The notes beneath the pieces are model-generated. The model saw only the letters and a list, made by a program, of their open reading frames with translations. It did no database searches and had not been told where the DNA came from. Position numbers and translations under genes: made by a program. From the IMG/VR virus record IMGVR_UViG_3300002835_000050, positions 1-64,000 of that record: a stretch of 64,000 nt of DNA; one strand, 5' to 3'. How positions within the stretch are numbered: the first letter of the stretch is position 1; each line of letters opens with the position of its first letter. Origin of the DNA: a virus. Positions 1 to 8,202 of the stretch are shown here, piece by piece.

Positions 1-378
1 TCTTATGTGATTCCTTTCTTGGCAAATGTTAAGTTTGTATTGAACCCAGCATTTGACAATGTTCATACTAATGATATTGAGAACCCAATCATTGATGGTT
101 TCCCATTATCTTCTTATTCATTCATTATCTTTGATATCACAGATAACACTAATGACAACATCTTCTTGTTGAAATTATCTTGGGATAATCAATTGAAATG
201 GTGGTACCAAAATGGAACAATGGATTACATGGGACGTACCCAAGGATTCCAGTCTTCTGGACAATTCAATGGATACCGTGTAATGATGTCTCAAACAATG
301 CCAGCTATTTGGGTTAAAGATCCAACTAAAGTTTTGAAAATTGTTATGAGAAATCCAATTACTGGTGGATCATTCTAA
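1..378 (+). CDS. Virion structural protein, C-terminal fragment (major capsid protein candidate)
   Basis: The reading frame is open from the first base and ends with TAA at 376-378, so this is the C-terminal end (about 125 residues) of a gene that starts to the left of the window. The visible part is beta-rich, with many aromatic and asparagine residues (WDNQLKWWYQNG, then PAIWVKDPTKVLKIVMRNP near the end), and it has no transmembrane segment. A strong hairpin terminator follows 17 bases after the stop, which suits a highly expressed gene. Its position just before a run of virion genes is where crAss-like phages often carry the major capsid gene. The capsid assignment is inference from context and expression signals, because the diagnostic N-terminal part is missing. 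It could also be a capsid decoration or portal-proximal protein. Confidence 0.5.
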   Translation, partial: SYVIPFLANVKFVLNPAFDNVHTNDIENPIIDGFPLSSYSFIIFDITDNTNDNIFLLKLSWDNQLKWWYQNGTMDYMGRTQGFQSSGQFNGYRVMMSQTMPAIWVKDPTKVLKIVMRNPITGGSF

Positions 379-394
379 TCTATAATAAACTAAG

Positions 395-430
395 TAGAGA
401 GGGACATTACAGTCTCTCTCTATTTTTTTA
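395..430 (+). terminator. Strong intrinsic terminator after the probable capsid gene
   Basis: An 11-base-pair stem (395-405 with 412-422, one G-T wobble) encloses the loop ATTACA and is followed by TTTTTTT. It would end transcription entering from the left. Confidence 0.85.
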
Positions 431-466
431 AAAATTAAAACCAATAAAATAAAAACCAACAACAAC

Positions 467-1483
467 ATGGAAAATTTCACAATGGTAGAAACAGGGAATG
501 GAACAGTAAAGCAAACAGCTATTGCAGTTAGACCATTCTTTGATGCAAGTGCTTCTAATATGGGTTTAGAAGATTATGGTATGTCTCTTTTTGATGGTGT
601 TCAACATCATGAACAAGTAGCATGCTTAGAAAACAATGGAGTAGTAAGATACATAACTGGTCTTAATGAATTTGCTCCAGAAATTAAATTACTTAATGCA
701 GAAGACAGAGATGCTAGAGTAAAAGAAATAAGAAATGCAATTGCAGAATTAGAAAAAGAATTAGCTGCAAATGTATTAGATGTAGAGGATGTGCAGTTCT
801 GGAATAAAGTAAAATTACTTAAACCAGATAACCATGACTTTTGGAATAGAATATCAATTGCTTGTGGAAATGAGCCAGTATTCTTAGATCCAAGAGATCC
901 TTATGATAGAATTAAATTATTTGCTATTGAAGCTGGTGGGTTTTCAATTGTATCTAAAAGTTTTGAAGATGCAAGATCAAGACCAGTAGCTCCTAAGTTT
1001 TACTTAGATAAAACAGAAGAGACAGTTAGCACAAGAACTGAATACAAGAAAATGCGTAACAAAGCATTGTCTGAGCTTCAGAAATTATTTGACAAAAATA
1101 GTACTAAGTTATTCTACATTGCAAAAGTTGTAGATATCAATAGTACACAGTATAAGAAGTCTACTCCAAATGATGTCATCTATGAGAACATGGATAACTT
1201 CATTAACGGAATAGGTGGAGAAACAAACTTAGAGCGTGCAGCTAAATCATTTATTGATACTGCAAGTATGGATATGGAAACACTAAAAATTAAATCAATT
1301 GTTAGAGATTCCATATTTTTTAAGTATATTATAAATAAGGCAGATGGTTATATCTATCACACAAAATCTAGTGCAATGCTAGGAAGAAATGTGTCTGATG
1401 TAGTAGAGCACTTGAAGAACCCTTTAAATGAGGATATCTTGAAAGATCTAAATCAATCTGTAGAGAAGTATTGGAATTCATAA
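467..1483 (+). CDS. Capsid-associated structural protein (unassigned)
   Basis: This encodes a soluble acidic protein of 338 residues that I do not recognise with certainty. Residues about 85-105 form a charged amphipathic helix (VKEIRNAIAELEKELAANVL) that may be a short coiled coil. The rest is mixed alpha/beta, with a conserved-looking YDRIKLFAIEAGGFSIV segment near residue 150. The start at 467 follows an A-rich leader (AACCAACAACAAC), the usual style in this genome. It is the first gene after the capsid-gene terminator and ends 13 bases before the lysine-rich cluster, so it is probably a head protein such as a scaffold, auxiliary capsid or inner-head protein. The role is inference from position only. 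Confidence 0.7.
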   Translation: MENFTMVETGNGTVKQTAIAVRPFFDASASNMGLEDYGMSLFDGVQHHEQVACLENNGVVRYITGLNEFAPEIKLLNAEDRDARVKEIRNAIAELEKELAANVLDVEDVQFWNKVKLLKPDNHDFWNRISIACGNEPVFLDPRDPYDRIKLFAIEAGGFSIVSKSFEDARSRPVAPKFYLDKTEETVSTRTEYKKMRNKALSELQKLFDKNSTKLFYIAKVVDINSTQYKKSTPNDVIYENMDNFINGIGGETNLERAAKSFIDTASMDMETLKIKSIVRDSIFFKYIINKADGYIYHTKSSAMLGRNVSDVVEHLKNPLNEDILKDLNQSVEKYWNS

Positions 1484-1496
1484 AATTAAAATAAAA

Positions 1497-2615
1497 ATGG
1501 CTAAGAAAACTGTAAAAAGAAACACCGTACCACCAATTGATCTTTCAACTAGTATGATGTTTAAGAATAATCCAAAAGTTGTTAAACCTACAGTTAGTAA
1601 ATCTAAAACTGTTAAACCTACTGGTGTAACTAGAAAGGCTACAGAAGATCCTAATTATAGAAATTTACAGAATAAATTAAATGCTCGTGTAGTTTATGAC
1701 TATGAAAAAAAGAAAACTCCAGAGTCAAAAAAATCTGAAAGCAAAACTGTAACTAAAGCTCCAGCTAAAACTGTATCTCAAATTTGGAAAGAAAAAACAG
1801 GTAAAGATTGGTCAGAAGCTAAAAAATTAGGATTGTCTGATGGGTCAGCTTCTTCTAATATGGCTTTATTGAAAAAACTTAATTCAGGTAGTTTAAGTAA
1901 CTCAGACTTAAGTTCATCAAAATTTAAAGAAGTTGGTACATTAGAGCCAAAAAAAGCAACTGAAATATCTACAACTAACAATAATACAACAATGAAAAAA
2001 GGAGGATCTATTAAAAAGATGGCAAATGGTGGTGTAACACCAAGTGACAGTACAAAAATTTATGTAAAGAAAGCTGAAAAAGCTCTAGGTGCAGGAGACA
2101 TGAAAAAAGGCAAAAAAGCCTTAAGTGATGCTGCACGTCAAGGGCTGAAAGGTAAAGCTGGATTTGATGAATTAGGTAAGTGGAAGTATAAAACAGGTGG
2201 CACTAAGACTTCTAAACTTAAAGAAGGTATTAAATCAACACCAGGTGCTAAAACTGTTATTAAGGCTGTAAAATCAATGCCTGAATATAAAGCTTATAAA
2301 GCAGTTGGTAAAACTGCAAAAAGTATTGATGATAGTATAGAAAAAAGATATCCTAACTATACAGGTAAAGGATCTATGTATGATGGAGCAAAACAAGCTG
2401 CTAAAACTTTATTAGGTTATAAAACTGGTGGTATGGTAAATTCTAATGCAAAAGTTACTGCATCTAAAGTTGCTAAAGGTAGACCTGCTAAATCTGCTGA
2501 ACCAAGAACTGCAGCTAAAAAAGCTACAGGTAAAGTAGGTGGAGTTTCTAAAGCTCCAAAAGCGGCTGCACCAAAAATGAAAATGGGTGGTAGCATGAAA
2601 AAGAAAAGTTGTTAA
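1497..2615 (+). CDS. Lysine-rich, low-complexity virion-block protein with GG motifs
   Basis: The protein has 372 residues, is very basic and largely disordered in appearance. The N-terminal half is rich in K, S, T and P. A central helical piece (about residues 185-230, KKAEKALGAGDMKKGKKAL) resembles a small repeat-type fold. The C-terminal third alternates K, A, P and G like a histone H1 tail and ends KMKMGGSMKKKSC. It contains about six copies of a short x-x-G-G motif (MKKGGS, MANGGV, YKTGGT, YKTGGM, KVGGV, KMGGS) that recurs in neighbouring genes. Its stop is one base from the next start, so it is co-translated with the small basic proteins downstream. A DNA-binding or head-packaged role is inferred from composition. 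No enzymatic motif is visible. Confidence 0.75.
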   Translation: MAKKTVKRNTVPPIDLSTSMMFKNNPKVVKPTVSKSKTVKPTGVTRKATEDPNYRNLQNKLNARVVYDYEKKKTPESKKSESKTVTKAPAKTVSQIWKEKTGKDWSEAKKLGLSDGSASSNMALLKKLNSGSLSNSDLSSSKFKEVGTLEPKKATEISTTNNNTTMKKGGSIKKMANGGVTPSDSTKIYVKKAEKALGAGDMKKGKKALSDAARQGLKGKAGFDELGKWKYKTGGTKTSKLKEGIKSTPGAKTVIKAVKSMPEYKAYKAVGKTAKSIDDSIEKRYPNYTGKGSMYDGAKQAAKTLLGYKTGGMVNSNAKVTASKVAKGRPAKSAEPRTAAKKATGKVGGVSKAPKAAAPKMKMGGSMKKKSC

Positions 2616-2616
2616 T

Positions 2617-2955
2617 ATGCCAAAAGATGCTTGTTATACAAAAGTAAAAGCACAGTATGCTGTGTTTCCTTCAGCAAGAGCTTCACAAGCAATTGCTAAA
2701 TGTAGGAAAGGTTCTGGTATTGTTAGAAAAACAAAAGCTGGAACAGACTTAAAAAGATGGCAATCAGAAAAATGGCAAGATACTAAATCAGGAAAAGCTT
2801 GTGGTGCCGGTGGTAAAAATGAATACTGCCGGCCAACAAGAAGAGTATCTAAGGATACACCAAAAACAAAAAGTGAATTAACACCTTTTAAACTAGCTGC
2901 TAAAAAAGCTGAAAAGTCTAGAGTAGGAATGGGAAGAAGAGTTAAAAAAGTATAG
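2617..2955 (+). CDS. Small basic DUF5872-like protein
   Basis: This encodes 112 residues, very basic, starting MPKDACYTKVKAQYAVFPSA and continuing with ASQAIAKCRK. That layout (Cys, K-x-x-Y-x-V-F/W-P-S-A-x-A-S, then K/R-C-R-K) recalls the DUF5872 family found in phages and some large DNA viruses, and the later WQSEKWQDTKSGKACG stretch fits it too. The family name is from memory and is not checked. The function is unknown. Four or more cysteines (C6, C29, and the later GKACGAGGKNEYC pair) could bind a metal. It begins one base after the previous stop and lies in a cluster of five lysine-rich genes, which suggests a packaged, nucleic-acid-associated role (inference). Confidence 0.75.
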   Translation: MPKDACYTKVKAQYAVFPSARASQAIAKCRKGSGIVRKTKAGTDLKRWQSEKWQDTKSGKACGAGGKNEYCRPTRRVSKDTPKTKSELTPFKLAAKKAEKSRVGMGRRVKKV

Positions 2956-2957
2956 TT

Positions 2958-3467
2958 ATGGCAGGTAAAGTTAAATTTTCTACAGGTAATGAAAAACATG
3001 TAGTTTATAAAAAAGCTACTAAAAAAGGTGAAGGTAAAGTTGGTGACATTATGGTTAACCATACAAACAAAAACAAAGGTACATATGATACTATTAGTTT
3101 AACCAGAACTGCAAATGCTAAGACTGTAAAACAAGGTGTTTCTGCTGAAAAAAATTGGCACAAACAAAATGATAAAACACCTAAAATGAAAACTGGAGGA
3201 TCTACACCTGCATGGACGAGATCAGAAGGAAAGAATAAAACTGGTGGTTTAAATGCTAAGGGTGTTGCTTCTTATAGAGCTGCAAATCCAGGTAGTAAAT
3301 TAAAGATGGCTGTTACAACTAAACCATCTAAATTAGATCCAGATAGTAAAGATGCTAAGAGACGCAAGAGTTTTTGTAGCAGAATGTCTGGGGTATCTGG
3401 TCCTATGAAGGATGAGAAGGGAAGACCTACAAGAAAAGCATTAGCTTTAAGAAAATGGAACTGTTAA
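2958..3467 (+). CDS. Small basic DUF6321-like protein
   Basis: The protein has 169 residues and is strongly basic. The C-terminal two thirds carry a recognisable pattern: AWTRSEGKNKTGGLNAKG, then a SYRAANPGSKLK piece, then KRRKSFCSRMSGVSGPM, ending with PTRKALALRKWNC. This resembles the DUF6321 domain seen in many phages and in some giant viruses (family name from memory). Its function is unknown. The N-terminal part (residues 1-70) is an unrelated lysine-rich region, followed by a KMKTGGS copy of the local x-x-G-G motif. It starts two bases after the preceding stop. Conservation of the R/K-W-N-C end and the SFCSRM core suggests a folded domain, not simply a disordered tail. Confidence 0.78.
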   Translation: MAGKVKFSTGNEKHVVYKKATKKGEGKVGDIMVNHTNKNKGTYDTISLTRTANAKTVKQGVSAEKNWHKQNDKTPKMKTGGSTPAWTRSEGKNKTGGLNAKGVASYRAANPGSKLKMAVTTKPSKLDPDSKDAKRRKSFCSRMSGVSGPMKDEKGRPTRKALALRKWNC

Positions 3468-3480
3468 ATTTATTTATATT

Positions 3481-4365
3481 ATGAAAAAGTGTATGAAATG
3501 TGGAGGTTCCACAAAAATGGCTAAAGGTGGTACTGTATCAAAACCATTTGCTGCTGGTATTCCTTATGCTTCTGGTGCTGGTGCAACAGATGGTAAAAAC
3601 GGAATGATGAAAAAAGGTGGTGCTGTTAAAAAAGCTTTACCTAAAGCTCAAGATGGGAAAACTGTTAAAAAAGTTGGTCCTAATAAATATGCTAAAGATC
3701 AAGTAATTGTAAATAAAAAAGATGGTTCTTCAGCTTCATATGTTGCAACAAATAAAGGAACTGTATATTCTACAAAAAATAAAAAAAATGGTCCAGCAGA
3801 TGTTTTAAGTATTGATACAACAGGTTACTCAAAAGGTAAACCAAATTATGATCAAATTTATACAGGAAATGCGGGTTATAACAAAAGTACTGTAAAAAGA
3901 AAAGATGTTAAACCTTTATTAAAATCTATGAAAAAAGAAACATTAAGTTTTAAAACTGGTGGAATAACTAAAGGTGGTGTATCTGGTGAAGAACTAAGAA
4001 ACCGCGGAATTGATATGAAATACAATGGTATAGATTTAAAAGATGCTGGTACTTACCAAAAAGAACTTGGTAGAGAAATGAAAGCTGTTGGTAAAGGTTC
4101 AAAAGCTAGAGGAATGGCTATGAAAGAAAAAGGAAAAGCTTTAAAACAAGAAGCTCTTGATAAATTAAGACCTAGAAAAGTAACACAAAATTTAATGATT
4201 AATCCTGATAAAAGATCAATGTCAGCAACAGGACCAAAACCTATGATGGCTAAAAAAGGAGGAGCTGTTAAAAATGCTAAGTTAGCTGCACTTGCCGCTC
4301 CAAAAAATAAAATCACTAGAGCTGATGTTATTGTAGGTGCTAAAAGAAATGCTAAAAAGAAATAA
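3481..4365 (+). CDS. Lysine-rich protein with CxxC start and repeated GG motifs
   Basis: The protein has 294 residues and begins MKKCMKCGGSTKMAKGG, with a CxxC pair at positions 4 and 7 that could form a half zinc site. The phrase KPFAAGIPYASGAGA at about residues 20-34 is a conserved-looking motif that I have seen in uncultured phage proteins. The middle (about 60-140) is a small mixed domain rich in G, Y and K. The region 160-250 is a long charged helix with heptad-like K and E spacing. At least six x-x-G-G motifs occur (MKCGGS, MAKGGT, MKKGGA, FKTGGI, TKGGVS, AKKGGA). It is part of the co-directional basic cluster at 1497-4610. The function is unknown, and an inner-head or DNA-associated role is inference. 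Confidence 0.72.
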   Translation: MKKCMKCGGSTKMAKGGTVSKPFAAGIPYASGAGATDGKNGMMKKGGAVKKALPKAQDGKTVKKVGPNKYAKDQVIVNKKDGSSASYVATNKGTVYSTKNKKNGPADVLSIDTTGYSKGKPNYDQIYTGNAGYNKSTVKRKDVKPLLKSMKKETLSFKTGGITKGGVSGEELRNRGIDMKYNGIDLKDAGTYQKELGREMKAVGKGSKARGMAMKEKGKALKQEALDKLRPRKVTQNLMINPDKRSMSATGPKPMMAKKGGAVKNAKLAALAAPKNKITRADVIVGAKRNAKKK

Positions 4366-4367
4366 TC

Positions 4368-4610
4368 ATGGCAACAACTAGAGCTGTAAAAACTTCTTGT
4401 AAAAATACAAAAGTTAGATCTGCAAGCGGATCATGTGTTAGTGAAAGACCATCAATGAAAAAAGGTGGAGTTGTCAAAGATAAGAAGTGGATTCAAAAAG
4501 CTATTAACCCAGCTCATAAAGGATTTTGTACACCGCTTACTAAAAAAACTTGCACACCAAAAAGAAAAGCTCTTGCTATTACTTTAAAAAAAATAGCTAA
4601 AAAGAAATAA
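4368..4610 (+). CDS. Small basic cysteine-containing protein
   Basis: The protein has 80 residues and is very basic. The N-terminus carries a C-K-N-x-x-V-R-x-A-S-G-x-C-V-S-E-R-P pattern, then an SMKKGGVV motif. The C-terminus has KKWIQKAINPAHKGFCTPLT followed by KKTCTPKRKALA. Proteins with this WIQKAI...HKG.CTP...CTPKRKALA end are common as small orphan genes in phages of this type (from memory). Four cysteines could bind a metal, but no standard finger spacing is obvious. The start is two bases after the previous stop and the gene ends four bases before the next one. The function is unknown. Confidence 0.75.
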   Translation: MATTRAVKTSCKNTKVRSASGSCVSERPSMKKGGVVKDKKWIQKAINPAHKGFCTPLTKKTCTPKRKALAITLKKIAKKK

Positions 4611-4613
4611 GAC

Positions 4614-5312
4614 ATGCAAAACAGTGTACTTACAATAAAGATTAAACAAAGGCTAAATAAATTAGATAGCAATGACTATGACAACATAGAATGCTGGCAA
4701 GTTGTGGAGGCATTTAATAAAGCCCAAGTTGAGTGGTCTAGAAGACAACTTCATGGAATCAATCTTGTTAAAGAAGGAGATGAACAATCTACCAGAAGAA
4801 AAGATGATTTACAGGTCTTGTTAAGAACACATGACTTAGTACTTGCAAATAAAGATTATTACTTTAGAGCTCCTCTTCCATTAGACTACATGCAATGGAA
4901 AAGAGTAGATGCCTATGCTAAGAAAGACTGTTGTGACAAAAGAAGAATGACTGTTTATCTTGCTGAAGAAGGTAATCTTAATCAACTCTTGAGAGATAAA
5001 TCTAAACAGCCAAATTTTGAATGGTCAGAAACATTTGCTACTTTAATAGATAATACAGTTCATATTTATACTAATAATGACTTTGATGTAGAATCAGGAG
5101 ACTTAGTATATTATAGACAACCTGTTAAAATTCAAATTCAAGGATGTGTAGACCCATATACTGGACAAGCTTCTCCTGTAAATGTAGACTCAGAGTTTAA
5201 AGATGATATAGTAGAATTAATAATAGATGAAGCAGCTGCTATATTAGCTGGAGATATTGAGTCAGGAAACCAATTCTCTAGAGGTACAGAAGGTGCAGAA
5301 CGCAATAACTAA
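4614..5312 (+). CDS. Neck or ring-type virion protein (conserved, unassigned)
   Basis: The protein has 232 residues. An N-terminal helical region (SVLTIKIKQRLNKLDSNDYD, then WQVVEAFNKAQVEWSRRQL) is followed by a mixed beta region (FRAPLPLDYMQWKRVDAYAK) and an acidic C-terminal helix (DDIVELIIDEAAAILAGDIE). Such 'helical start, beta core, acidic helix' proteins lie near the head-to-tail junction in crAss-like phages, where they form connector rings. The match is to the general style and not to a named family. The gene begins four bases after the basic cluster and ends two bases before the Dps-like gene, so it shares their transcript. Confidence 0.72.
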   Translation: MQNSVLTIKIKQRLNKLDSNDYDNIECWQVVEAFNKAQVEWSRRQLHGINLVKEGDEQSTRRKDDLQVLLRTHDLVLANKDYYFRAPLPLDYMQWKRVDAYAKKDCCDKRRMTVYLAEEGNLNQLLRDKSKQPNFEWSETFATLIDNTVHIYTNNDFDVESGDLVYYRQPVKIQIQGCVDPYTGQASPVNVDSEFKDDIVELIIDEAAAILAGDIESGNQFSRGTEGAERNN

Positions 5313-5314
5313 TT

Positions 5315-5833
5315 ATGGAAACTAAAGGAAGATTATTAAAAAGAAATCCTGAACCTACTAAAACAATTAGTAGACCACAGGTTAATGTAACACAACCTAA
5401 GAGTGAACCAGCTAAACCTCAACCTACTCCAGATACAGGTGTAGGGGGAAGTTCATTAGATACAATGACTGCAGCATGTGCAACAGAGATGATGAATGCA
5501 GCAATTAGTTTTCATAGACTTCATTTAAAAGTAAAAGGAGATGGTTCTTATGCAGCACATAAAGCTCTTGGAAATTTTTATGAAGGACTTCATGATCAAG
5601 CAGATACACTGGTAGAAGGATATCAAGGAGTATGTGAAAAACTTTTATCATATAAAGATTCACCTATTAGAACTCTAGATACTGTGTCAGATGCTATAGG
5701 TTACTTAAGAGACATGTACAACATGGTAAATAAATTACAAGGTATGATGCCTTACTCAGAAATTGTCAACAATCTGGATCTTGTAAAAGATTCAATTAAT
5801 AGCACTAAGTATAAGTTACTTTTCTTGAAATAA
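5315..5833 (+). CDS. Dps-like ferritin-family protein
   Basis: The protein has 172 residues. Residues 1-48 are a proline- and lysine-rich tail, and residues 50-172 are a helical bundle. The segment ISFHRLHLKVKG, then AAHKALGNFYE, then DQADTLVE aligns without gaps to the Dps ferroxidase signature. Candidate ligands are H70, H82, D97 and E101, and their spacing (12, 15, 4) equals that of H31, H43, D58 and E62 in Listeria Dps. Dps proteins form 12-subunit cages that oxidise and store iron with peroxide and often bind DNA through basic tails, and a tail of that kind is present here. Lying in the virion block beside lysine-rich proteins, it may be packaged with DNA or may protect it from oxidation in the infected cell. 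The family call is strong, while the location is inference. Confidence 0.8.
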   Translation: METKGRLLKRNPEPTKTISRPQVNVTQPKSEPAKPQPTPDTGVGGSSLDTMTAACATEMMNAAISFHRLHLKVKGDGSYAAHKALGNFYEGLHDQADTLVEGYQGVCEKLLSYKDSPIRTLDTVSDAIGYLRDMYNMVNKLQGMMPYSEIVNNLDLVKDSINSTKYKLLFLK

Positions 5834-5858
5834 TTTTGTTAATTCAAAAAGTTTTGTT

Positions 5859-5883
5859 ATATTATAGTATATTATATTATTAA
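5859..5883 (+). promoter_or_regulatory. Candidate phage promoter, TAGTATATTA element
   Basis: TAGTATATTA lies at 5865-5874, 25 bases before the ATG at 5900, and opens a new unit. The same core precedes other unit-leading genes (10862, 13431, 47636). TTTTG at 5852-5856 lies upstream, though its spacing is not the usual Bacteroidota one. Confidence 0.5.
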
Positions 5884-5899
5884 CTAAAAAAAAAATAAA

Positions 5900-7585
5900 A
5901 TGGCTTATTTTAATCATGCTTTCAAAAAAAGCTTTCTAGCAACAGGACCGACACAAAATGCGTTTCCTGTTACTCTTCCAAATGGAACTACTGTTAATGC
6001 TACAACATCTTTAGGTTATGTGGTATCAAATGGTATTCCTACTTATGGTTTAAATCAATTATCTGCAATTAGAGTTGGTACTTACGGTACAGCTACTACA
6101 GAAACTACTGATGGGTACATTGGATGGTTTAACCCAAAAACAAATTTATCAGTTGATATCAATGATGAAGGATTTGCACCTTGTTGTAATTTATATCTTG
6201 CTGGTTCAGCAATTTATTCAAATGATAAGATTGGTCCTTTAGCAGGTGGTTACCAAGAGACTAACAAGTCTAAAATGGTTAACCCTAAATATGTATCTAG
6301 ATTTTATCAAGTAAATCCATGTACTCCACAAAACAATGTAATTCACGTAGGTTCTACTTACTGGACTGCAGGTGGTGGTGCTTTAACTGTTGATACTTTA
6401 GTAGCTGGTACAGGTTATGCTGACGGTACTTATGCTGTTGAAGTTACAACTACTGGTGATGGTGTAGGTGCTATCTTAGAAATCGTTGTTACAGGTGGAA
6501 CAGTTGATTCAGCTACAGTTTTAAATCCTGGTAAAGGATATTTAGTAAATGATACATTAACTTTAGTTGGTGGTAATGATGATGCTACTGTAGATGTTGC
6601 TACAATTACTACAGCTCATGCACAAGAAGGTTGTGGTATTACAACTAACTGTTGTAAAGAATTTTTATGTGGTGAGACTTATAACTTACGTATTGATGTT
6701 AAAGGTTCTCCTGCATTACGTTTCTTAGATCACAATGCTTACTACACTGCGGATGCTTACACGGGATGTTGTCCAGAAGGATCTATTGCACCAGTTGCAG
6801 TTGACTCTACTGAGGTAATGATCAAATGGGCAAGTGCTTTAACTAATAGTCCAATTGTATCTCCTTTCTTACAAGTTGTTGTACAAGCTGAAGATGGTCA
6901 ATTATTGTATGCTCCTGGAACATCTGCTACATTCTTAGCTGATAATGGAGCTATCACTTGGGATAACTATGCATCTGCTGGTCATACAGACGGAGCTTGT
7001 GCAGGTTTAATCTTGAACGGAGCTTATGTTGATACTAAATTTGGAGATTGTACATTCCAATTGACTGACTTCTATGAAGTTGAGCCAGTTAAATTGTATG
7101 CTTCTGAAGTAGACTTAACAGGAGATCCTTGTACATTTGATGCATTATGTGTTGTTACTGAGTGTCAAGGATTACAAGTTCAAGGTTTAGGAGAAACAGT
7201 TGTAAGAGACTTGACTATGTCAGAGTCTTACAGACAAAATTTCTTGGCTACTGACTTGCGTATCCGTGAGATTACTCAAGGTAACCAAATTATCAGTTCA
7301 GTTAATAGAAGTGCATTATACTACAGATATATGTTACAACACAATGTTCCAAGAAATTACAATCCTTCTGGTACATTTGATTCTGATCAGTACATGTTAG
7401 AGATATTCTCTTTAGATGCTCTTAATACTTTTGCAACTGATACTTCTGGTTGGTTAGAAGCTTGTGGTGTATGTGAAACTAATGTATTAGACAATGCATA
7501 TGCTTGTGATACGGAATGTGATGTTCCAATTGCATTCCCTGCAATCCCTAAATACAATCCTTACAATACAGTTGCTTGTAACTAA
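5900..7585 (+). CDS. Abundant cysteine-containing structural protein with inserted GTGY-type domain
   Basis: The protein has 561 residues, is beta-rich and carries many paired cysteines (CCNLY, NCCKEFLC, GCCPEG). Residues about 158-244 form a clear insert, VAGTGYADGTY ... TVLNPGKGYLVNDTLTL. This is the small glycine-rich beta domain that recurs in many phage fibres and structural proteins, and it interrupts an otherwise continuous domain. The region after it (VMIKWASALTNSPIVSPFLQ; SALYYRYMLQHNVPRNYNPS) looks like a virion shell or tube protein. The gene has its own promoter-like element and an A-rich leader, and it is closed by a strong terminator, so it is probably made in large amounts. Major tail, collar or capsid-surface protein are all possible, and I cannot choose between them. 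Confidence 0.72.
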   Translation: MAYFNHAFKKSFLATGPTQNAFPVTLPNGTTVNATTSLGYVVSNGIPTYGLNQLSAIRVGTYGTATTETTDGYIGWFNPKTNLSVDINDEGFAPCCNLYLAGSAIYSNDKIGPLAGGYQETNKSKMVNPKYVSRFYQVNPCTPQNNVIHVGSTYWTAGGGALTVDTLVAGTGYADGTYAVEVTTTGDGVGAILEIVVTGGTVDSATVLNPGKGYLVNDTLTLVGGNDDATVDVATITTAHAQEGCGITTNCCKEFLCGETYNLRIDVKGSPALRFLDHNAYYTADAYTGCCPEGSIAPVAVDSTEVMIKWASALTNSPIVSPFLQVVVQAEDGQLLYAPGTSATFLADNGAITWDNYASAGHTDGACAGLILNGAYVDTKFGDCTFQLTDFYEVEPVKLYASEVDLTGDPCTFDALCVVTECQGLQVQGLGETVVRDLTMSESYRQNFLATDLRIREITQGNQIISSVNRSALYYRYMLQHNVPRNYNPSGTFDSDQYMLEIFSLDALNTFATDTSGWLEACGVCETNVLDNAYACDTECDVPIAFPAIPKYNPYNTVACN

Positions 7586-7610
7586 TAAGTAACTCAATTT
7601 TAAAAACAAT

Positions 7611-7650
7611 AAAGGGGAGAAGAGTTCTAAACTCCTATCCCCTTTTTTTA
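7611..7650 (+). terminator. Strong intrinsic terminator after the 561-residue structural gene
   Basis: The outer stem AAAGGGGA (7611-7618) pairs with TCCCCTTT (7638-7645). An inner stem GAGT/ACTC (7622-7625 with 7631-7634) and a T-run from 7643 complete the signal. Confidence 0.85.
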
Positions 7651-7659
7651 TTATACAAT

Positions 7660-8202
7660 ATGGCAAATCACGTCTTAAGTTTAGAAGTACCTACAGTTTT
7701 AAATACATGTGTAATGACTGTTATGGACACTAGTGTTTACACTGATCTTATTCCGGTTGTGTGTGATACATTAGCAATCACAGTTCCAGGATTTACATAT
7801 TCAGTTGAATTACCTGTAACAGAAGGTTTTATTGAAAATATAACAGCTTGTGACTTAGGTTTACAAACAACAGACTGTGGTACCAGTTATGTAGAAATAC
7901 CAGATGGTATCTATATAATTAAATACAGTGTTTCTCCAAAGGAACAAGTGTATGTAGAATACAATCATTTGAGAATATCAAAAGCATTAAACATGTATAA
8001 CAAGACTCTATGTGGAGTTGATGTTAATGCATGTGATCCTCCTTTTGTAATTAAAGAAAAACTTGAAGCATTAAGAATGATATTTATGTATCTTCAAGCT
8101 GCAAAAGCAAAAGTAGAAACATGTCATGAACCTCAAAAGGGAATGAGCTTATATAATTATGCTGTAAAGCTTTTGAAGAAAATGGGATGTGTAAATTGTT
8201 AA
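7660..8202 (+). CDS. Conserved virion-associated protein, beta plus helical tail
   Basis: The protein has 180 residues. The first 110 residues are beta-rich with a pattern I associate with crAss-like phage structural genes: SLEVPTVLNTCVMTVMDTS, then VPGFTYSVELPV, then IPDGIYIIKYSVSPKEQVYV. The rest is helical (EKLEALRMIFMYLQAAKAKV) and ends in the cysteine pair CVNC. The start is just downstream of the T-run of the preceding terminator, so this gene may be expressed by read-through or from a weak promoter within the AT-rich spacer. The function is unknown. The location suggests a collar, fibre-attachment or tail-assembly role. Confidence 0.72.
   Translation: MANHVLSLEVPTVLNTCVMTVMDTSVYTDLIPVVCDTLAITVPGFTYSVELPVTEGFIENITACDLGLQTTDCGTSYVEIPDGIYIIKYSVSPKEQVYVEYNHLRISKALNMYNKTLCGVDVNACDPPFVIKEKLEALRMIFMYLQAAKAKVETCHEPQKGMSLYNYAVKLLKKMGCVNC

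Noticed and set aside
7-378. GTG at position 7 as a true start of the first gene
   Set aside because: The frame is open to the window edge and no leader is visible, so the gene is simply truncated.
2634-3062. A 142-residue minus-strand frame opposite the DUF5872/DUF6321-like genes
   Set aside because: Its phenylalanine-rich translation is the mirror of lysine codons on the plus strand, and it spans two real genes.
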